A stretch of DNA of 64,000 nt, taken from Paenibacillus sp. FSL H3-0469 (GTDB lineage: Bacteria; Bacillota; Bacilli; Paenibacillales; Paenibacillaceae). Both the position numbers and the translations under genes were made by a program. How positions within the stretch are numbered: position 1 is the first letter of the stretch; the number at the start of each line of letters is the position of its first letter. This document shows, in pieces, positions 1-8,925 of the stretch. The stretch covers positions 6,448,001 to 6,512,000 of the forward strand of contig NZ_CP150302.1 of the NCBI RefSeq assembly GCF_038051945.1. Direction: 5' to 3'. A model generated the notes under the pieces. That model did not search any database. It saw nothing but the letters and a program-made list of their open reading frames with translations, and was not told where the DNA came from.

Positions 1-112
1 AATGTGCTTTGAAGAACAGTTGTTTCCTCTCCCTAATGTATCACGGATTCAGGTGCATGTAACATTTTTCTCGGTGCCGGAGCAGGCTGGTTCGTTGCGG
101 TGGTTCTCTGCA

Positions 113-141
113 TTGACAACTTTTTGCGGAGCGGCTATACT
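113..141 (+). promoter_or_regulatory. Sigma-A promoter of tyrS leader
   Basis: A consensus vegetative promoter, TTGACA, 17 bases, TATACT, lies just upstream of the tyrS T-box leader. Transcription should start near 148. Bases 1-112 show nothing else that I can call. Confidence 0.85.
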
Positions 142-164
142 TTCTGTAATCTTATAGTTGGTAT

Positions 165-416
165 ACGTTGAACGAGCCAGTAGCAGCCTTGTCCCTGTTC
201 CCAGAGAGCCGGGGGTCGATGGAACCCGGTACACACAAGCGGACTGTGAATTACGCCTCGGGAGTATCTTGGGTAATGCCAAGCGGAGCTAAGCGAACGA
301 TAACTCGCCTGAGAGTGGTACGGACCTGTGTGCAATATGGGGGCTGTGCAATTTGGGTGGTAACACGGTTAATACTAATCGTCCCTGTGTCTGAATAGAC
401 AAGGGGCGATTTTTTG
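165..416 (+). promoter_or_regulatory. T-box riboswitch, tyrosine type, of tyrS
   Basis: Untranslated leader that reads uncharged tRNA and lets transcription continue into tyrS. Visible parts are the AGAGAG Stem I motif near 213, a tyrosine TAC specifier candidate in GAATTACGCC near 248-257, and the T-box GGGTGGTAACACGG at 355-368. A GC-rich terminator hairpin followed by T6 lies at 378-416. The specifier assignment rests on its place on the 3' side of Stem I and on the downstream gene. Confidence 0.9.
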
Positions 417-555
417 TTGTCTGTGTGCTGGGGATACTGGCTTAGTGCCTGCGCGGGCGGGCTTTTGGCTTCTATGGCTTGATGCGGTATAGCTGCTGTT
501 TTTTTGACGGATATCAAGGGATATAGAACAATCACTTACACAAAAGGGGCTGTAC

Positions 556-1818
556 ATGTTGAACATTATTGACGAGCTATTGTGGCGCGATGCCATTAAC
601 CAGCAGACTGATGCGGACGGACTGCGTGAATTGACAGAGAGTAAGGCGGTATCGCTGTATTGCGGCGTAGACCCTACGGGCAACAGTATGCATATCGGCC
701 ATCTGATTCCATTCATGATGCTGCGGCGCTTCCAGCTGGCGGGTCACCGTCCGGTGATTCTGATCGGGGGAGCCACGGGAACGATCGGCGATCCGAGCGG
801 ACGCCAGAGCGAGCGCTCGTTGCAGACGCTGGAGCAAGTGCAGGAGAATGTGGATGCCCTGACTGCGCAGATGAAGAAGCTGTTCATTACCGATGGCGAC
901 AACCAGGTGCGGATGGTAAATAACTACGACTGGACCAAGGATATGAATGTCATCGAATTCCTGCGTGATATCGGCAAAAATTTCAGCATCAACACGATGC
1001 TGGCGAAGGACGTAGTGTCCAGCCGTCTGGACAGCGGAATCTCGTTCACCGAGTTCTCTTACCAGATTCTGCAATCTATGGATTACCTGCACCTGTTCCA
1101 GCACGAGGATGTGCAGCTCCAGATCGGCGGGTCTGACCAATGGGGCAATATTACGAGCGGCCTTGATCTGATCCGTAAAAAAGAGGGCAACGAAGCCAAA
1201 GCCTTCGGCCTGACCATCCCGCTTATGCTGAAGGCTGACGGTACGAAATTCGGCAAATCCGCCGGCGGCGCCATCTGGCTCGATCCGAAGCAGACCACGC
1301 CATACGAGTTCTACCAGTTCTGGGCGAACACCGATGACCGCGATGTGGTCAAATACCTGAAGTACTTCACCTTCCTGAGCAAAGAGGAGATCGAAGCGCT
1401 GGAAGAGAAGGTAGCCACCGAGCCGCATAAACGCGAAGCGCAAAAAGCGCTGGCCGAGGAAATGACCCGGTTCGTGCACAGCGAGGAGCTGCTGGAGCAG
1501 GCCAAGCGCATCAGTGCGGCGCTGTTCAGCGGCGATATCCGCTCGCTGACTGCGGACGAAATCGAGGAAGGCTTCAAGGAAATGCCGACCTTCACAGCAG
1601 GCAAAGAGACCAAGAACATCGTAGACTGGCTGGTTGAGCTGGGAGTGGAGCCATCCAAACGCCAGGCGCGTGAGGATATCACCAAAGGCGCGATCTCGAT
1701 CAACGGCGAGCGCGTGAATGAGCTGGAGACGGAGATTACGGCTGAGGATGCCATCGGCGGCAAGTTCATCATCGTCCGCAAGGGCAAGAAGAACTACAGT
1801 CTGGTGAAGCTGGTCTAA
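556..1818 (+). CDS. tyrS: Tyrosyl-tRNA synthetase
   Basis: Cytoplasmic class I aminoacyl-tRNA synthetase that charges tRNA-Tyr. The 420-residue protein has the normal TyrRS length. The HIGH motif is at residues 46-49, the KMSKS equivalent KFGKS at 231-235, and an S4-like RNA-binding domain fills roughly residues 354-420. The ATG has an AAAGGGG site seven bases upstream. A tyrosine T-box precedes the gene, so expression should rise when tRNA-Tyr is uncharged. The 3' untranslated region appears to run through a 40-bp tandem array to a hairpin at 2289-2326. Confidence 0.97.
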   Translation: MLNIIDELLWRDAINQQTDADGLRELTESKAVSLYCGVDPTGNSMHIGHLIPFMMLRRFQLAGHRPVILIGGATGTIGDPSGRQSERSLQTLEQVQENVDALTAQMKKLFITDGDNQVRMVNNYDWTKDMNVIEFLRDIGKNFSINTMLAKDVVSSRLDSGISFTEFSYQILQSMDYLHLFQHEDVQLQIGGSDQWGNITSGLDLIRKKEGNEAKAFGLTIPLMLKADGTKFGKSAGGAIWLDPKQTTPYEFYQFWANTDDRDVVKYLKYFTFLSKEEIEALEEKVATEPHKREAQKALAEEMTRFVHSEELLEQAKRISAALFSGDIRSLTADEIEEGFKEMPTFTAGKETKNIVDWLVELGVEPSKRQAREDITKGAISINGERVNELETEITAEDAIGGKFIIVRKGKKNYSLVKLV

Positions 1819-1990
1819 GCACAAGCTGCGAAGCGGTTACCGGGAGGGTTGGTGCAGTTCGCCGGAAATTGAGCCAGATCTGGAGCGGTGTTAGGCTGGA
1901 ACGAGGCTAAGGGTGAACTGGAACGAGGTTGATGTGGTTAGGCTGAGCTTAGATGAGTTAGGTTTGGCCAGATGAGGTAAAGTGAGTAGA

Positions 1991-2263
1991 TGAGTGAGAT
2001 TTGGCTAATTGAGCTAGGGTGAGAGACAGATAAGTGAGATTTGGCTAATTGAGCTAGGGTGAGAGACAGATGAGTGAGGTTGAGCTAGATGAGCTAGAGT
2101 GAGACAGAGATGAGTTAGGTTGAGCTAGATGAGCTAGTGTGAGGCAGAGAGAGTTAGGTTGAGCTAGATGAGCTAGAGTGAGACAGAGATGAGTGAGGTT
2201 GAGCTAGATGAGCTAGAGTGAGACAGAGATGAGTTAGGTTGAGCTAGATGAGCTAGAGTGAGA
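1991..2263. repeat. 40-bp tandem repeat array, about 6.8 copies
   Basis: Near-identical 40-bp units start at 1991, 2031, 2071, 2111, 2151 (39 bp), 2190 and 2230 (partial). They are rich in TGAG and CTAG words, so stop codons occur in every forward frame and the array is not coding on that strand. The first two units are a distinct subtype from the last five. More degenerate TGAG-rich sequence continues upstream to about 1890. The array lies between the tyrS stop codon and its probable terminator. Confidence 0.95.
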
Positions 2264-2288
2264 ATGGTGTGAAGTAACTGAGTGATTG

Positions 2289-2326
2289 GGCTATCCCGCT
2301 GTCAGCAGTGACGGGGATAGCCTTTT
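2289..2326 (+). terminator. Rho-independent terminator after tyrS
   Basis: GGCTATCCCG pairs with CGGGGATAGCC across a short loop, and a T4 tract follows. It is the first good terminator downstream of tyrS. Confidence 0.7.
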
Positions 2327-2403
2327 ATGGTGGTAACGGAAGGGGAGATGGATTCCCGCCTCCTCCCCTGACCACAGTTAGGCCGGAAGCGTGGCTGAAT
2401 CGT

Positions 2404-2658
2404 GAAATCACAGGGATAAATCCCTCTCATTATGCAGGAAGTGGGCTAAGTGAGGAAATCAAGTGTATAAATCCCTCAGATAAGGCTGGAACTGGGCTGA
2501 ATGAGGAAATCAAGTGTACAAATCCCTCTGATTATGCAGGAAGTGGGCTAAGTGAGGAAATCAAGTGTATAAATCCCTCAGATCAGGCTGGAAGTGGGCA
2601 GAATAAGGAAATCAAGTGTACAAATCCCTCAGATAGGCTGGCGGATGGGAAGAGGGAG
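2404..2658. repeat. 51-bp tandem repeat array (core ATAAATCCCT)
   Basis: Five 51-bp units start at 2404, 2455, 2506, 2557 and 2608. Each begins GAAATCA and contains a core such as GTATAAATCCCTC, followed by a flank like GGCTGGAAGTGGGCTAAGTGAG. Because 51 is a multiple of three, an open frame of 122 codons spans the array at 2308-2676. Its protein would be a simple 17-residue repeat with no ribosome site of note, so I treat it as non-coding. Related units occur near 23.4, 46.5, 52.1 and 62.7 kb. Confidence 0.93.
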
Positions 2659-2659
2659 G

Positions 2660-2745
2660 CCGATGAGGTGCATTAGTGCACCTCATCGGCGCAAACGGCC
2701 GAAACGAGCCAATGAGGAGCACAAGTGCACCCGAATTCGGCGCAC
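2660..2745. repeat. Palindromic intergenic repeats
   Basis: A 13-bp-arm palindrome (CCGATGAGGTGCA, loop TTAG) fills 2660-2689. A relative with core GAGGAGCACAAGTGCACCC follows near 2715-2735. No T-run follows, so these look like repeat units rather than terminators, although they lie downstream of the minus-strand DUF1877 gene. Confidence 0.8.
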
Positions 2746-2815
2746 GCCCCTCACCCGCCCGGACACCCACCCAGCCCAGCCAGTCCAGCGCATCATCTGA
2801 CAGGAGAGCCAGGCT

Positions 2816-3304
2816 TCAAAACAAATAGAAAATAATGCCTTTACCAGCGGCCGCAGTCTGGCTGTAGAACCGCTGGATCTCGGTGAAGAACTGGAGCAGG
2901 TAGGCAAAGAAGGCATCCGCATCATCGTCAGACACCGTATCCGGGTCCAGCGGGTAGACCTCCTCCTCGGCCATGGTCTGGAAGTCATACTGCTGGCGAA
3001 GCTGCGCTTCATCCAGCCCGGAGATGGCGTCAAGCGCTTCGGCCACTTGTCCGGCACGCAGGCAGAATGCCCCGTATGCCCCGAACTCGATGCCTTGGTC
3101 TGAATGCAGCGGAACCACATATCCAAGCGGCGCAGGCCCGTCCGATATATCACCGCATAGCAGGTAGTGAATCGCCTCCCAGGTACGGTCGATATCCAGC
3201 CCCGGGTATTTGTCTATGTTCAAGCTCTCCAGCGGGGTGCTCCCTGCTGCAACCTGCTGCACCAGTTCATCTTCCATCGCAAAGTAATATCCGCGTATCG
3301 CCAT
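2816..3304 (-). CDS. DUF1877 (YfbM-like) family protein
   Basis: The 162-residue protein begins MAIRGYYFAM and contains the acidic WEAIHYLLCGD segment near residues 62-72, typical of DUF1877/YfbM proteins of about this length. The function of the family is unknown. It has no signal peptide or membrane segment. The ATG at 3304 has a GGAAGGA site upstream. An overlapping frame at 2683-3153 is a shadow. It is probably co-transcribed with the small gene at 3347-3532. Confidence 0.8.
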   Translation of the reverse strand: MAIRGYYFAMEDELVQQVAAGSTPLESLNIDKYPGLDIDRTWEAIHYLLCGDISDGPAPLGYVVPLHSDQGIEFGAYGAFCLRAGQVAEALDAISGLDEAQLRQQYDFQTMAEEEVYPLDPDTVSDDDADAFFAYLLQFFTEIQRFYSQTAAAGKGIIFYLF

Positions 3305-3346
3305 TGTACCAGCCGTCCTTCCGTAGTTGAGATAGAGTAGTTGTGC

Positions 3347-3532
3347 TTAATCCTCAAGCAGCGCAAGCTTGTCTTCGAGTTCAGCAATCTTAAGCCGGAT
3401 AGCTTCTGCCCGGGGCTCGTCCTGCGCCTTCACAGCAACTGCCAATTCATCGGCGGCTATGCCGATCTGATACTCCAGATATGTGTAGTCGGATGCGGCG
3501 GCAGGGTGGGTGGAGCGTTGGGAATAGGTCAT
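3347..3532 (-). CDS. Small hypothetical protein, coiled-coil-like
   Basis: A 61-residue protein that I do not recognise. It starts MTYSQRSTHP, and its C-terminal half is a charged Ala/Glu/Leu helix ending EDKLALLED, probably a short coiled coil. A longer frame opens at 3622, but the ATG at 3532 has an AAAGAGG site nine bases upstream and the residues before it look unlike protein. It lies 42 bases upstream of the DUF1877 gene on the same strand. Confidence 0.55.
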   Translation of the reverse strand: MTYSQRSTHPAAASDYTYLEYQIGIAADELAVAVKAQDEPRAEAIRLKIAELEDKLALLED

Positions 3533-3753
3533 ATGCCGAAGCCTCTTTTCTCTGATCTGTGATATATTCATGATACAGGGTTTGCAGGAAGGGCTCAACC
3601 TCGTATCATGGAAACCCGGCACAGGCTGCGATATTGTTCACAGACAATGAACCCAGTTCTGGTTTTACCATAGGTAGTATTGAAAATTATAGCTTAATTT
3701 TTCAGTAACAGTATGCGGGAGAAAACTCCGCAAAGGAAGGTTTGGTATACATA

Positions 3754-4785
3754 ATGATTGCTGTATCTTTTGACACCTTGGACGAGGCCAGGCACCATCT
3801 GGAGGAGCTGGATGTGAACCGTGGCCTGGTGCTGTTCGCTGCGGCTGCGGCTGTCCGGGAATTATCCCGTCATGCGCCTTCGCGGGCAGTATTGTGCTCA
3901 ACCAAGGGCGAATATACTCCGCAGGGCTACCGCAGCGGCGTAATTACTGGTTTTGAATATGAAGCCGGTATAGCAGAGATTGTGGGCATTCTGCACCCTC
4001 CCGTGCTTAGCGCAAGCACGCTGGAGATTGCTTACCGCAAGGTACGGGGCAATCCGAACGCTTTTCTGATGCTGCTCTGTGACGGCACAGGCGGGATGGA
4101 AGAGATGCTGCTCTCCTCGCTGTATTTCATGGACCCGCAATTTAAGGTGATTGGCGGCAGTGCGGCTGACGATGAGCGCGGCGAGACTTTCCTCTATATA
4201 GGAACCCGGCGGGTGCGGAACCTGGGGATTTATTTCAATATGCCTGCCCGCACCGCCCTGGTCAAAGAGAATATATATGTCCCGTCCGGGAAGACGCTGC
4301 TGGTGACCGAAGCCGATGTGTTCGGCAGACGGGTCTACTCCTTCAACGGGCGTCCTGCGGCCGGGGAATACGCGCGTGTCCTGGGCGTGCCGGAGAAGGA
4401 GCTGGCAGAGCATTTTCTGAGCAGCCCGCTGGGTAAAAGATACGAGGATGATCTGATCATAGCCTCCCCGAAGGCGGTTCATCCGGACGGCTCTGTCACC
4501 TTTTACAGCCAAATTATGTCTAGTACTTATGTGGAGCTGCTGAGTTCAGCCGATCCGCTGGCAGTACTGGAGGAGACGCTGGGCGGCAGTCCGTTCAAGC
4601 CTTCGTTTGTCCTCAATATTAACTGTACGCTGCGGGACCAGTTGTTTACACGGGACGGTCTTTGGGGAGCTTTTGACGAGAAGATGCTTGGGTTCTGCGG
4701 CAACACTACAGGCTTCATCAGCTATGGAGAGCAATATTATACTAAGCATGCCAATCAGACGATGATTCTGCTGCTGGTTGAATAA
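3754..4785 (+). CDS. FIST domain sensory protein
   Basis: A soluble protein of about 343 residues with an N-terminal FIST domain (roughly 25-210, with the LLCDGTGGMEE and VIGGSAADDE segments). A FIST_C domain follows (roughly 215-335, ending near FCGNTTGFISYGEQ). FIST domains are proposed small-ligand sensors. The gene is followed after 17 bases by a cytoplasmic chemoreceptor, so it probably feeds that receptor. An upstream in-frame TTG at 3742 sits only one base after the AAGGAAGG site, so I prefer the ATG at 3754. Confidence 0.85.
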   Translation: MIAVSFDTLDEARHHLEELDVNRGLVLFAAAAAVRELSRHAPSRAVLCSTKGEYTPQGYRSGVITGFEYEAGIAEIVGILHPPVLSASTLEIAYRKVRGNPNAFLMLLCDGTGGMEEMLLSSLYFMDPQFKVIGGSAADDERGETFLYIGTRRVRNLGIYFNMPARTALVKENIYVPSGKTLLVTEADVFGRRVYSFNGRPAAGEYARVLGVPEKELAEHFLSSPLGKRYEDDLIIASPKAVHPDGSVTFYSQIMSSTYVELLSSADPLAVLEETLGGSPFKPSFVLNINCTLRDQLFTRDGLWGAFDEKMLGFCGNTTGFISYGEQYYTKHANQTMILLLVE

Positions 4786-4802
4786 GGGAGAGTGGAAATC
4801 GG

Positions 4803-5963
4803 ATGGAGTGGTTAAGCAAACTGCGCACAGCTTGGGGGAGAACTCCCTCTGCTGAAGGCGTTCAAAGTCACAGTAATACAAGCGGGTTAGCGGAGAGAGC
4901 CATGGCAGAGCGTGTGATCGCGGTTAAGGATACGGCCGTATCCACAGAGACGGTTAAAGCAGAGGGAAAAGTCGCAATAGATGAAGCGGTCGCTAACACA
5001 CCAGTACCTTACAGCGGTAAAGATAGCGAAGTATCCTCTGCACATGCTTCAGGCACGGTGTCTTATGGGGAACATGCTTATGCCCTGGCGGAGCAGGTAC
5101 GTCTTGAGACTGGAGCTATCCTGAAGGAAGAGGCCCGACTGGTGGAGGACTTCGAGGCCTTGCGGGCAGGCGGCGGGGAGATGATCGGCCAAATCGCCGG
5201 GACTCAGCAGCTGCTGGAGCATTTGAAGACCAACAACGGACAGACTGAAGATCTGATTAATGAAATGTACGGCAGCCTGTCTTATTCCTCCAACAAGATT
5301 GAATATGCCAAGGAAGCCAACATCCAGATCTCTGCGGAAATGCAGAAGGCCTCGGAGGTATTTACGGAGTTCGTTGCTTTGAATGAGGATCTGCGGGAGC
5401 ATTTCCACAGCATTGAGCAGCTGGCCAAGATTATCACGGATATTGCCGAGCAGACGAATCTGCTCTCGCTGAATGCGGCGATTGAGGCGGCGCGGGCCGG
5501 TGAGCATGGACGCGGCTTCGCCGTTGTCTCCACGGAGATCCGCAAGCTTGCTGACAGCACCCGCAGCCATGTGAAGGAGATCATGGGTTCACTCTCAGGA
5601 ATGACCCGCGTCATGGAGCAGATTCACAGCAAGTCCGGGGATGGAACGCTCGCGATGAACGAGACCACGGCGAAGATCGGTGAGTCCACGTTATACATGA
5701 ATGAGATTGTAGAAGCAGAGGAGCAGGTCTTCGAGCATCTGGAGAAAATCCAGGAGTCCCAGGAGAGCAGCATGGAGGATGTGGAGCAGATCAACAGCGA
5801 CCTGCTGCGTATTCTGGAGAAATCGGGCCAGGACACAGACCAGTTCCGTAAGCTGGTTCTTACCGTTCAGAAGAAGGCCGACCATTACCAGCTGCTGCTG
5901 AATCATCTGCATCAGATCGGGCTGCTCCAGCAGGCGGAAGAAGCTGAGAAGACTAACGGATAA
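4803..5963 (+). CDS. Soluble methyl-accepting chemotaxis protein
   Basis: A 386-residue chemoreceptor signalling protein with no membrane segment. Residues 1-90 are low-complexity and charged. The signalling tip, ITDIAEQTNLLSLNAAIEAA, is near residues 213-232 and is flanked by long coiled coil, as in receptors that bind CheA/CheW. There is no recognisable sensory domain of its own. The AAGGGAG site at 4785-4791 overlaps the end of the FIST gene, indicating coupled expression. The likely model is a two-gene cytoplasmic sensor in which the FIST protein binds the ligand. Confidence 0.9.
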   Translation: MEWLSKLRTAWGRTPSAEGVQSHSNTSGLAERAMAERVIAVKDTAVSTETVKAEGKVAIDEAVANTPVPYSGKDSEVSSAHASGTVSYGEHAYALAEQVRLETGAILKEEARLVEDFEALRAGGGEMIGQIAGTQQLLEHLKTNNGQTEDLINEMYGSLSYSSNKIEYAKEANIQISAEMQKASEVFTEFVALNEDLREHFHSIEQLAKIITDIAEQTNLLSLNAAIEAARAGEHGRGFAVVSTEIRKLADSTRSHVKEIMGSLSGMTRVMEQIHSKSGDGTLAMNETTAKIGESTLYMNEIVEAEEQVFEHLEKIQESQESSMEDVEQINSDLLRILEKSGQDTDQFRKLVLTVQKKADHYQLLLNHLHQIGLLQQAEEAEKTNG

Positions 5964-5983
5964 TCAGATATGGTAAAAGGAAA

Positions 5984-6016
5984 ACACCCGGCGGCGGGAG
6001 ATACTGCCGGGTGTTT
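5984..6016 (+). terminator. Terminator after FIST-MCP operon
   Basis: ACACCCGGC pairs with GCCGGGTGT and is followed by T5, 20 bases after the receptor stop codon. Confidence 0.85.
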
Positions 6017-6390
6017 TTGTGTTGTGCCCGGCGTGGGCACAGGTAACACTCTTCCTCTTGCTGGTGAAACACCAGCCAAGGGGGAGGGCCAAGCCAGCGT
6101 AAGCTACACGCGACTTATGATTATGCCACTCGCGTATGATGCGGGAGGGAAAGAGTTGGATAAAGTCCACCTGTTGAGCGGCAACCGCCCTTTTGCCAAA
6201 ACAGCAATTGGATAAACAGCACTTAAATGAACCCAATTCCTCCAAACTGGCCTAAACGGCCATGATTAGTTGTTGTTTATCCACTTGCTTCCGGAAATTC
6301 CTTGGGAACCAGCACAGCAAGCTGCGTTTTTCCACTTGTTTGCTGGGAGGCAGCGTTCTCCGCCATCAGCAGGAGGATTATGATTCACTA
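6017..6390. other. Intergenic region without a gene
   Basis: This 374-base stretch between convergent genes has no supported open frame. A GGATAAACA near 6211 and a TGTTTATCC near 6272 could form the ends of an inverted repeat, and GTTTTTCCACTTG-like words recur near 6275 and 6327. I see no terminator for the GH42 gene on the minus strand. Confidence 0.5.
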
Positions 6391-8379
6391 CTACAGGGCA
6401 ATCAGCCTGTATTCATAAGCGCCAAGCGATAGCGGACCGGCGGGCACGGGAGTGCCGGTCAACACATCCTGCCCGCTGCGCGGCAGGGTGACGCTGCCGC
6501 CAAGCCCGTCCATGTTGACCAGCGTCCACAGCTCACCGTCAGCGCCGCTTCTCGGGCAGAGAATGGTGCCCGGCGTGACATCGCTGCGCATAGAGACGCC
6601 TGCCCGGGCGGCGTAATGCTCAATCAGCGCGCACAGCTGCTTGTCGCCCTCGCCGCCCGAGGGCAGCGAGCCGAGCATGACGATGGCTCCCCGGCCATAG
6701 GGCTGCTCGGTCAGGTAGGCCAGGCCTGGCGTCCGGCCCGCCGTAATGACGCCGACCGCGGAGGCCCCGCCCGGCAGCGGCTCGAACACCGCGCTCCACA
6801 GGGACAGCGGCGCGGAGCAGCCGAAAGCCTCCCCGATGCTGCCCGTCCCCTCCATCGGGTAGACGAAGGTGGTGTTCACCCCGGCGAAGCGCTCCAGTTC
6901 TCCCAACGCCGCATCTGTATGCAGAGTATGCTCCGCCGTGCGCCCTCCGCTAAGCGGGCCCACGATCCAGATGCCGCCGGCTTCAGCGAAGGCGAGCGCC
7001 TTCTGCATGTATTCCGGCGACAGATAATGAACAAAAGGCGTGAACAGCAGCTTATAGCCGCATAAATCGCCGCCTTCCGGCAGCAGGTCACGGTGAATGC
7101 CCAGATCGAGTATCCGCCGGTAGAAATCCCCCAGCAGGGAGCGGTAGTTCAGCTGCCGGTGCGGCTCCGTGGCCAGGAACGCCTTGGCCCGGTCCGAATA
7201 CGTAATCGCCACCTCGGCCTGCACCGGCCGGGTATTCAGCATGTGCGGCTCAATAAGCAGCCTGGCGGCGGAAGCCGCACGCACATTGTTGTAGCCGAGC
7301 GCAGGCTGACCCCAGGCGCTGATGATCGAGCTGTGCGTCTGTTCGCTGCCCGTGCGCTGCTGCCGCCACAGCCAATAGCAGAAGGCGCCTGCCCCTAGCG
7401 CGTAGGCAGCCACGGCTTCGGCGGTAAGATAGCCGTCCGGGTGCGGCTCGCCGTAGCTTGTAAGCGAAGCGGCATAGGCCGGTCCGGTCTCCATCAGCCA
7501 GAAATCCCGCCCGTGCTTGAACCCGCGCCACAGATCACAGTTCAGCAGATAAGCGTGCCTGTTGGCCTGAGAGGCGTAGGTGTCGAACGAAGCGAAATCA
7601 AGCTCCCGGAACAGCTGCTCATTGTCCAGATGAAAAGGAACGTTGCTGTTGTGCGTGATCGGAGCCGCCGAATAGCGGCGGATGATCGCTGCCTGTTCCC
7701 CCGCGAACTCCGTGACTTTCTCCATCTGGAACAACCGGTACTGGGTGACGAGCGAGGAATTATGCAGAAAAGGCGTAGCCACCGGCTGCGGCACCTGATC
7801 AAACCGCTGGTAGGTCTGGCTCCACACGCCGGTTCCCCACGCTGTATTCAGCTCGCGGATGCTTCCGTAACGGTGCTCCAGCCACTCATGCCACAGGGAG
7901 CGGCAGGAACCGCACATGCATTCCGCCACATGTGCCTTAAGTTCATTGTCGAGCTGCCAGGCGGCTAGGCCCGGGAGCTGCCCCAGCACCCGGGCCATCT
8001 CTTCCGTGATCAGCGCCGCCCGCTGCCGGAAATAAGGATTATTCGTGCAGACATGCTGTCTGGACCCGTGGCTCATTACCGCCCCGTCTGCCCGGATGTG
8101 CAGGCGCTCCGGGTGCCCGTGAGTCAGCCAAATCGGCGGGGTCGCGGTCGGCGTACACATGACCGTATCGATGCCGTGATCATGTAGCTGAAGGATATGC
8201 TCAGCGAACGGCCGTACATCGATGGAACCCTCCTCCGGCTCCAGCAGCGACCAGATGAATTCGCCCATGCGTACCAGATTAATCCCGGTCTCCTGCATGA
8301 GCCGAAGATCCTGCTGCCGCTCAGCCTCCCCCCACAGCTCCGGGTACCACGCAGCACCGTAATATAGTTTTTGCTTCAT
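6391..8379 (-). CDS. GH42 beta-galactosidase
   Basis: A cytoplasmic family GH42 enzyme of 662 residues that hydrolyses terminal beta-galactosides, here probably galactan side chains of rhamnogalacturonan I. The general acid/base is Glu146 in WQLDNE and the nucleophile Glu297 in LMETGPA. Cys111, Cys154, Cys156 and Cys159 match the zinc cluster seen in part of the family. The ATG at 8379 has AGGAGG eight bases upstream, so the open frame reaching 8406 is over-extended. It is transcribed divergently from the rhamnogalacturonan operon. Confidence 0.93.
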   Translation of the reverse strand: MKQKLYYGAAWYPELWGEAERQQDLRLMQETGINLVRMGEFIWSLLEPEEGSIDVRPFAEHILQLHDHGIDTVMCTPTATPPIWLTHGHPERLHIRADGAVMSHGSRQHVCTNNPYFRQRAALITEEMARVLGQLPGLAAWQLDNELKAHVAECMCGSCRSLWHEWLEHRYGSIRELNTAWGTGVWSQTYQRFDQVPQPVATPFLHNSSLVTQYRLFQMEKVTEFAGEQAAIIRRYSAAPITHNSNVPFHLDNEQLFRELDFASFDTYASQANRHAYLLNCDLWRGFKHGRDFWLMETGPAYAASLTSYGEPHPDGYLTAEAVAAYALGAGAFCYWLWRQQRTGSEQTHSSIISAWGQPALGYNNVRAASAARLLIEPHMLNTRPVQAEVAITYSDRAKAFLATEPHRQLNYRSLLGDFYRRILDLGIHRDLLPEGGDLCGYKLLFTPFVHYLSPEYMQKALAFAEAGGIWIVGPLSGGRTAEHTLHTDAALGELERFAGVNTTFVYPMEGTGSIGEAFGCSAPLSLWSAVFEPLPGGASAVGVITAGRTPGLAYLTEQPYGRGAIVMLGSLPSGGEGDKQLCALIEHYAARAGVSMRSDVTPGTILCPRSGADGELWTLVNMDGLGGSVTLPRSGQDVLTGTPVPAGPLSLGAYEYRLIAL

Positions 8380-8475
8380 TCTTTTAACCTCCTGGAAAAA
8401 GCCCACACGGGCGATGTATTTTTACTTTTTTCGATCTATATCAATTGAATTTGAAAATATACAGACAGGGAAAAG

Positions 8476-8690
8476 TGGCGGAAGGGAATTTTGGAGCTGG
8501 AGGAGCGGTAGCGTCCGCCTGAAAGCTTTCCGCAGGAAAGCTCGCTTCGGAAGCATTACCTGTCACCGGATTTCTACCGCGAACAGCGGTCTAATCAAAG
8601 AAATCTGCAGAAGGGCAGCGGCCGAAAGCCCAAAACTTCTCTGGAGTCACGGCTATCCCATACCGAGTATTTACAAGGTTTAATTTATAT
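8476..8690. repeat. Dispersed hairpin repeat element (family B)
   Basis: It contains GGAGCGGTAGCGTCCGCCTG, a hairpin AGCTTTCC/GGAAAGCT, a second block ending CAGCGGCCGAAAGCCC, and a tail in which 22 bases at 8641-8662 recur exactly at 18523-18544. Related copies lie at 42311-42430, 46841-46918 and, inverted, at 51499-51544. No transposase is present. The rest of the GH42-to-permease gap (8691-8925) shows no gene. It has facing words TTTGCCGG and CCGGAAAA near 8757 and 8830 that may be regulatory. Confidence 0.8.
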
Positions 8691-8925
8691 AATGTCTCTT
8701 CCCCATAATCTCCCGGCATCATATCCGTTCCTCTCACCCACATGCAATAGTAAAGTTTTGCCGGTTTTGGACTTTATTGCGGAAGCGGCGCTGAAGCCAT
8801 ACGCAGCGCTGTCCAAAAAGTCCGATTGCCGGAAAAACACCCGCCAACCATAATAGAAAGCGCAGCCACGGTAATGTAGTGAAGCGAAGTAGCCAGGCTG
8901 CTTATCTATACGGAGGTGAATGTAA

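Noticed and set aside
577..1824. 415-codon open frame opposite tyrS
   Set aside because: Antisense shadow of a GC-rich conserved gene, with no ribosome site or recognisable protein.
1991..2263. CRISPR array
   Set aside because: The units are directly abutting 40-bp tandem repeats with no unique spacers, and no cas genes are present. The 51-bp arrays are rejected for the same reason.
2308..2676. 122-codon open frame with a 17-residue repeat
   Set aside because: It is open only because the 51-bp repeat length is a multiple of three. The composition is repetitive and no ribosome site stands out.
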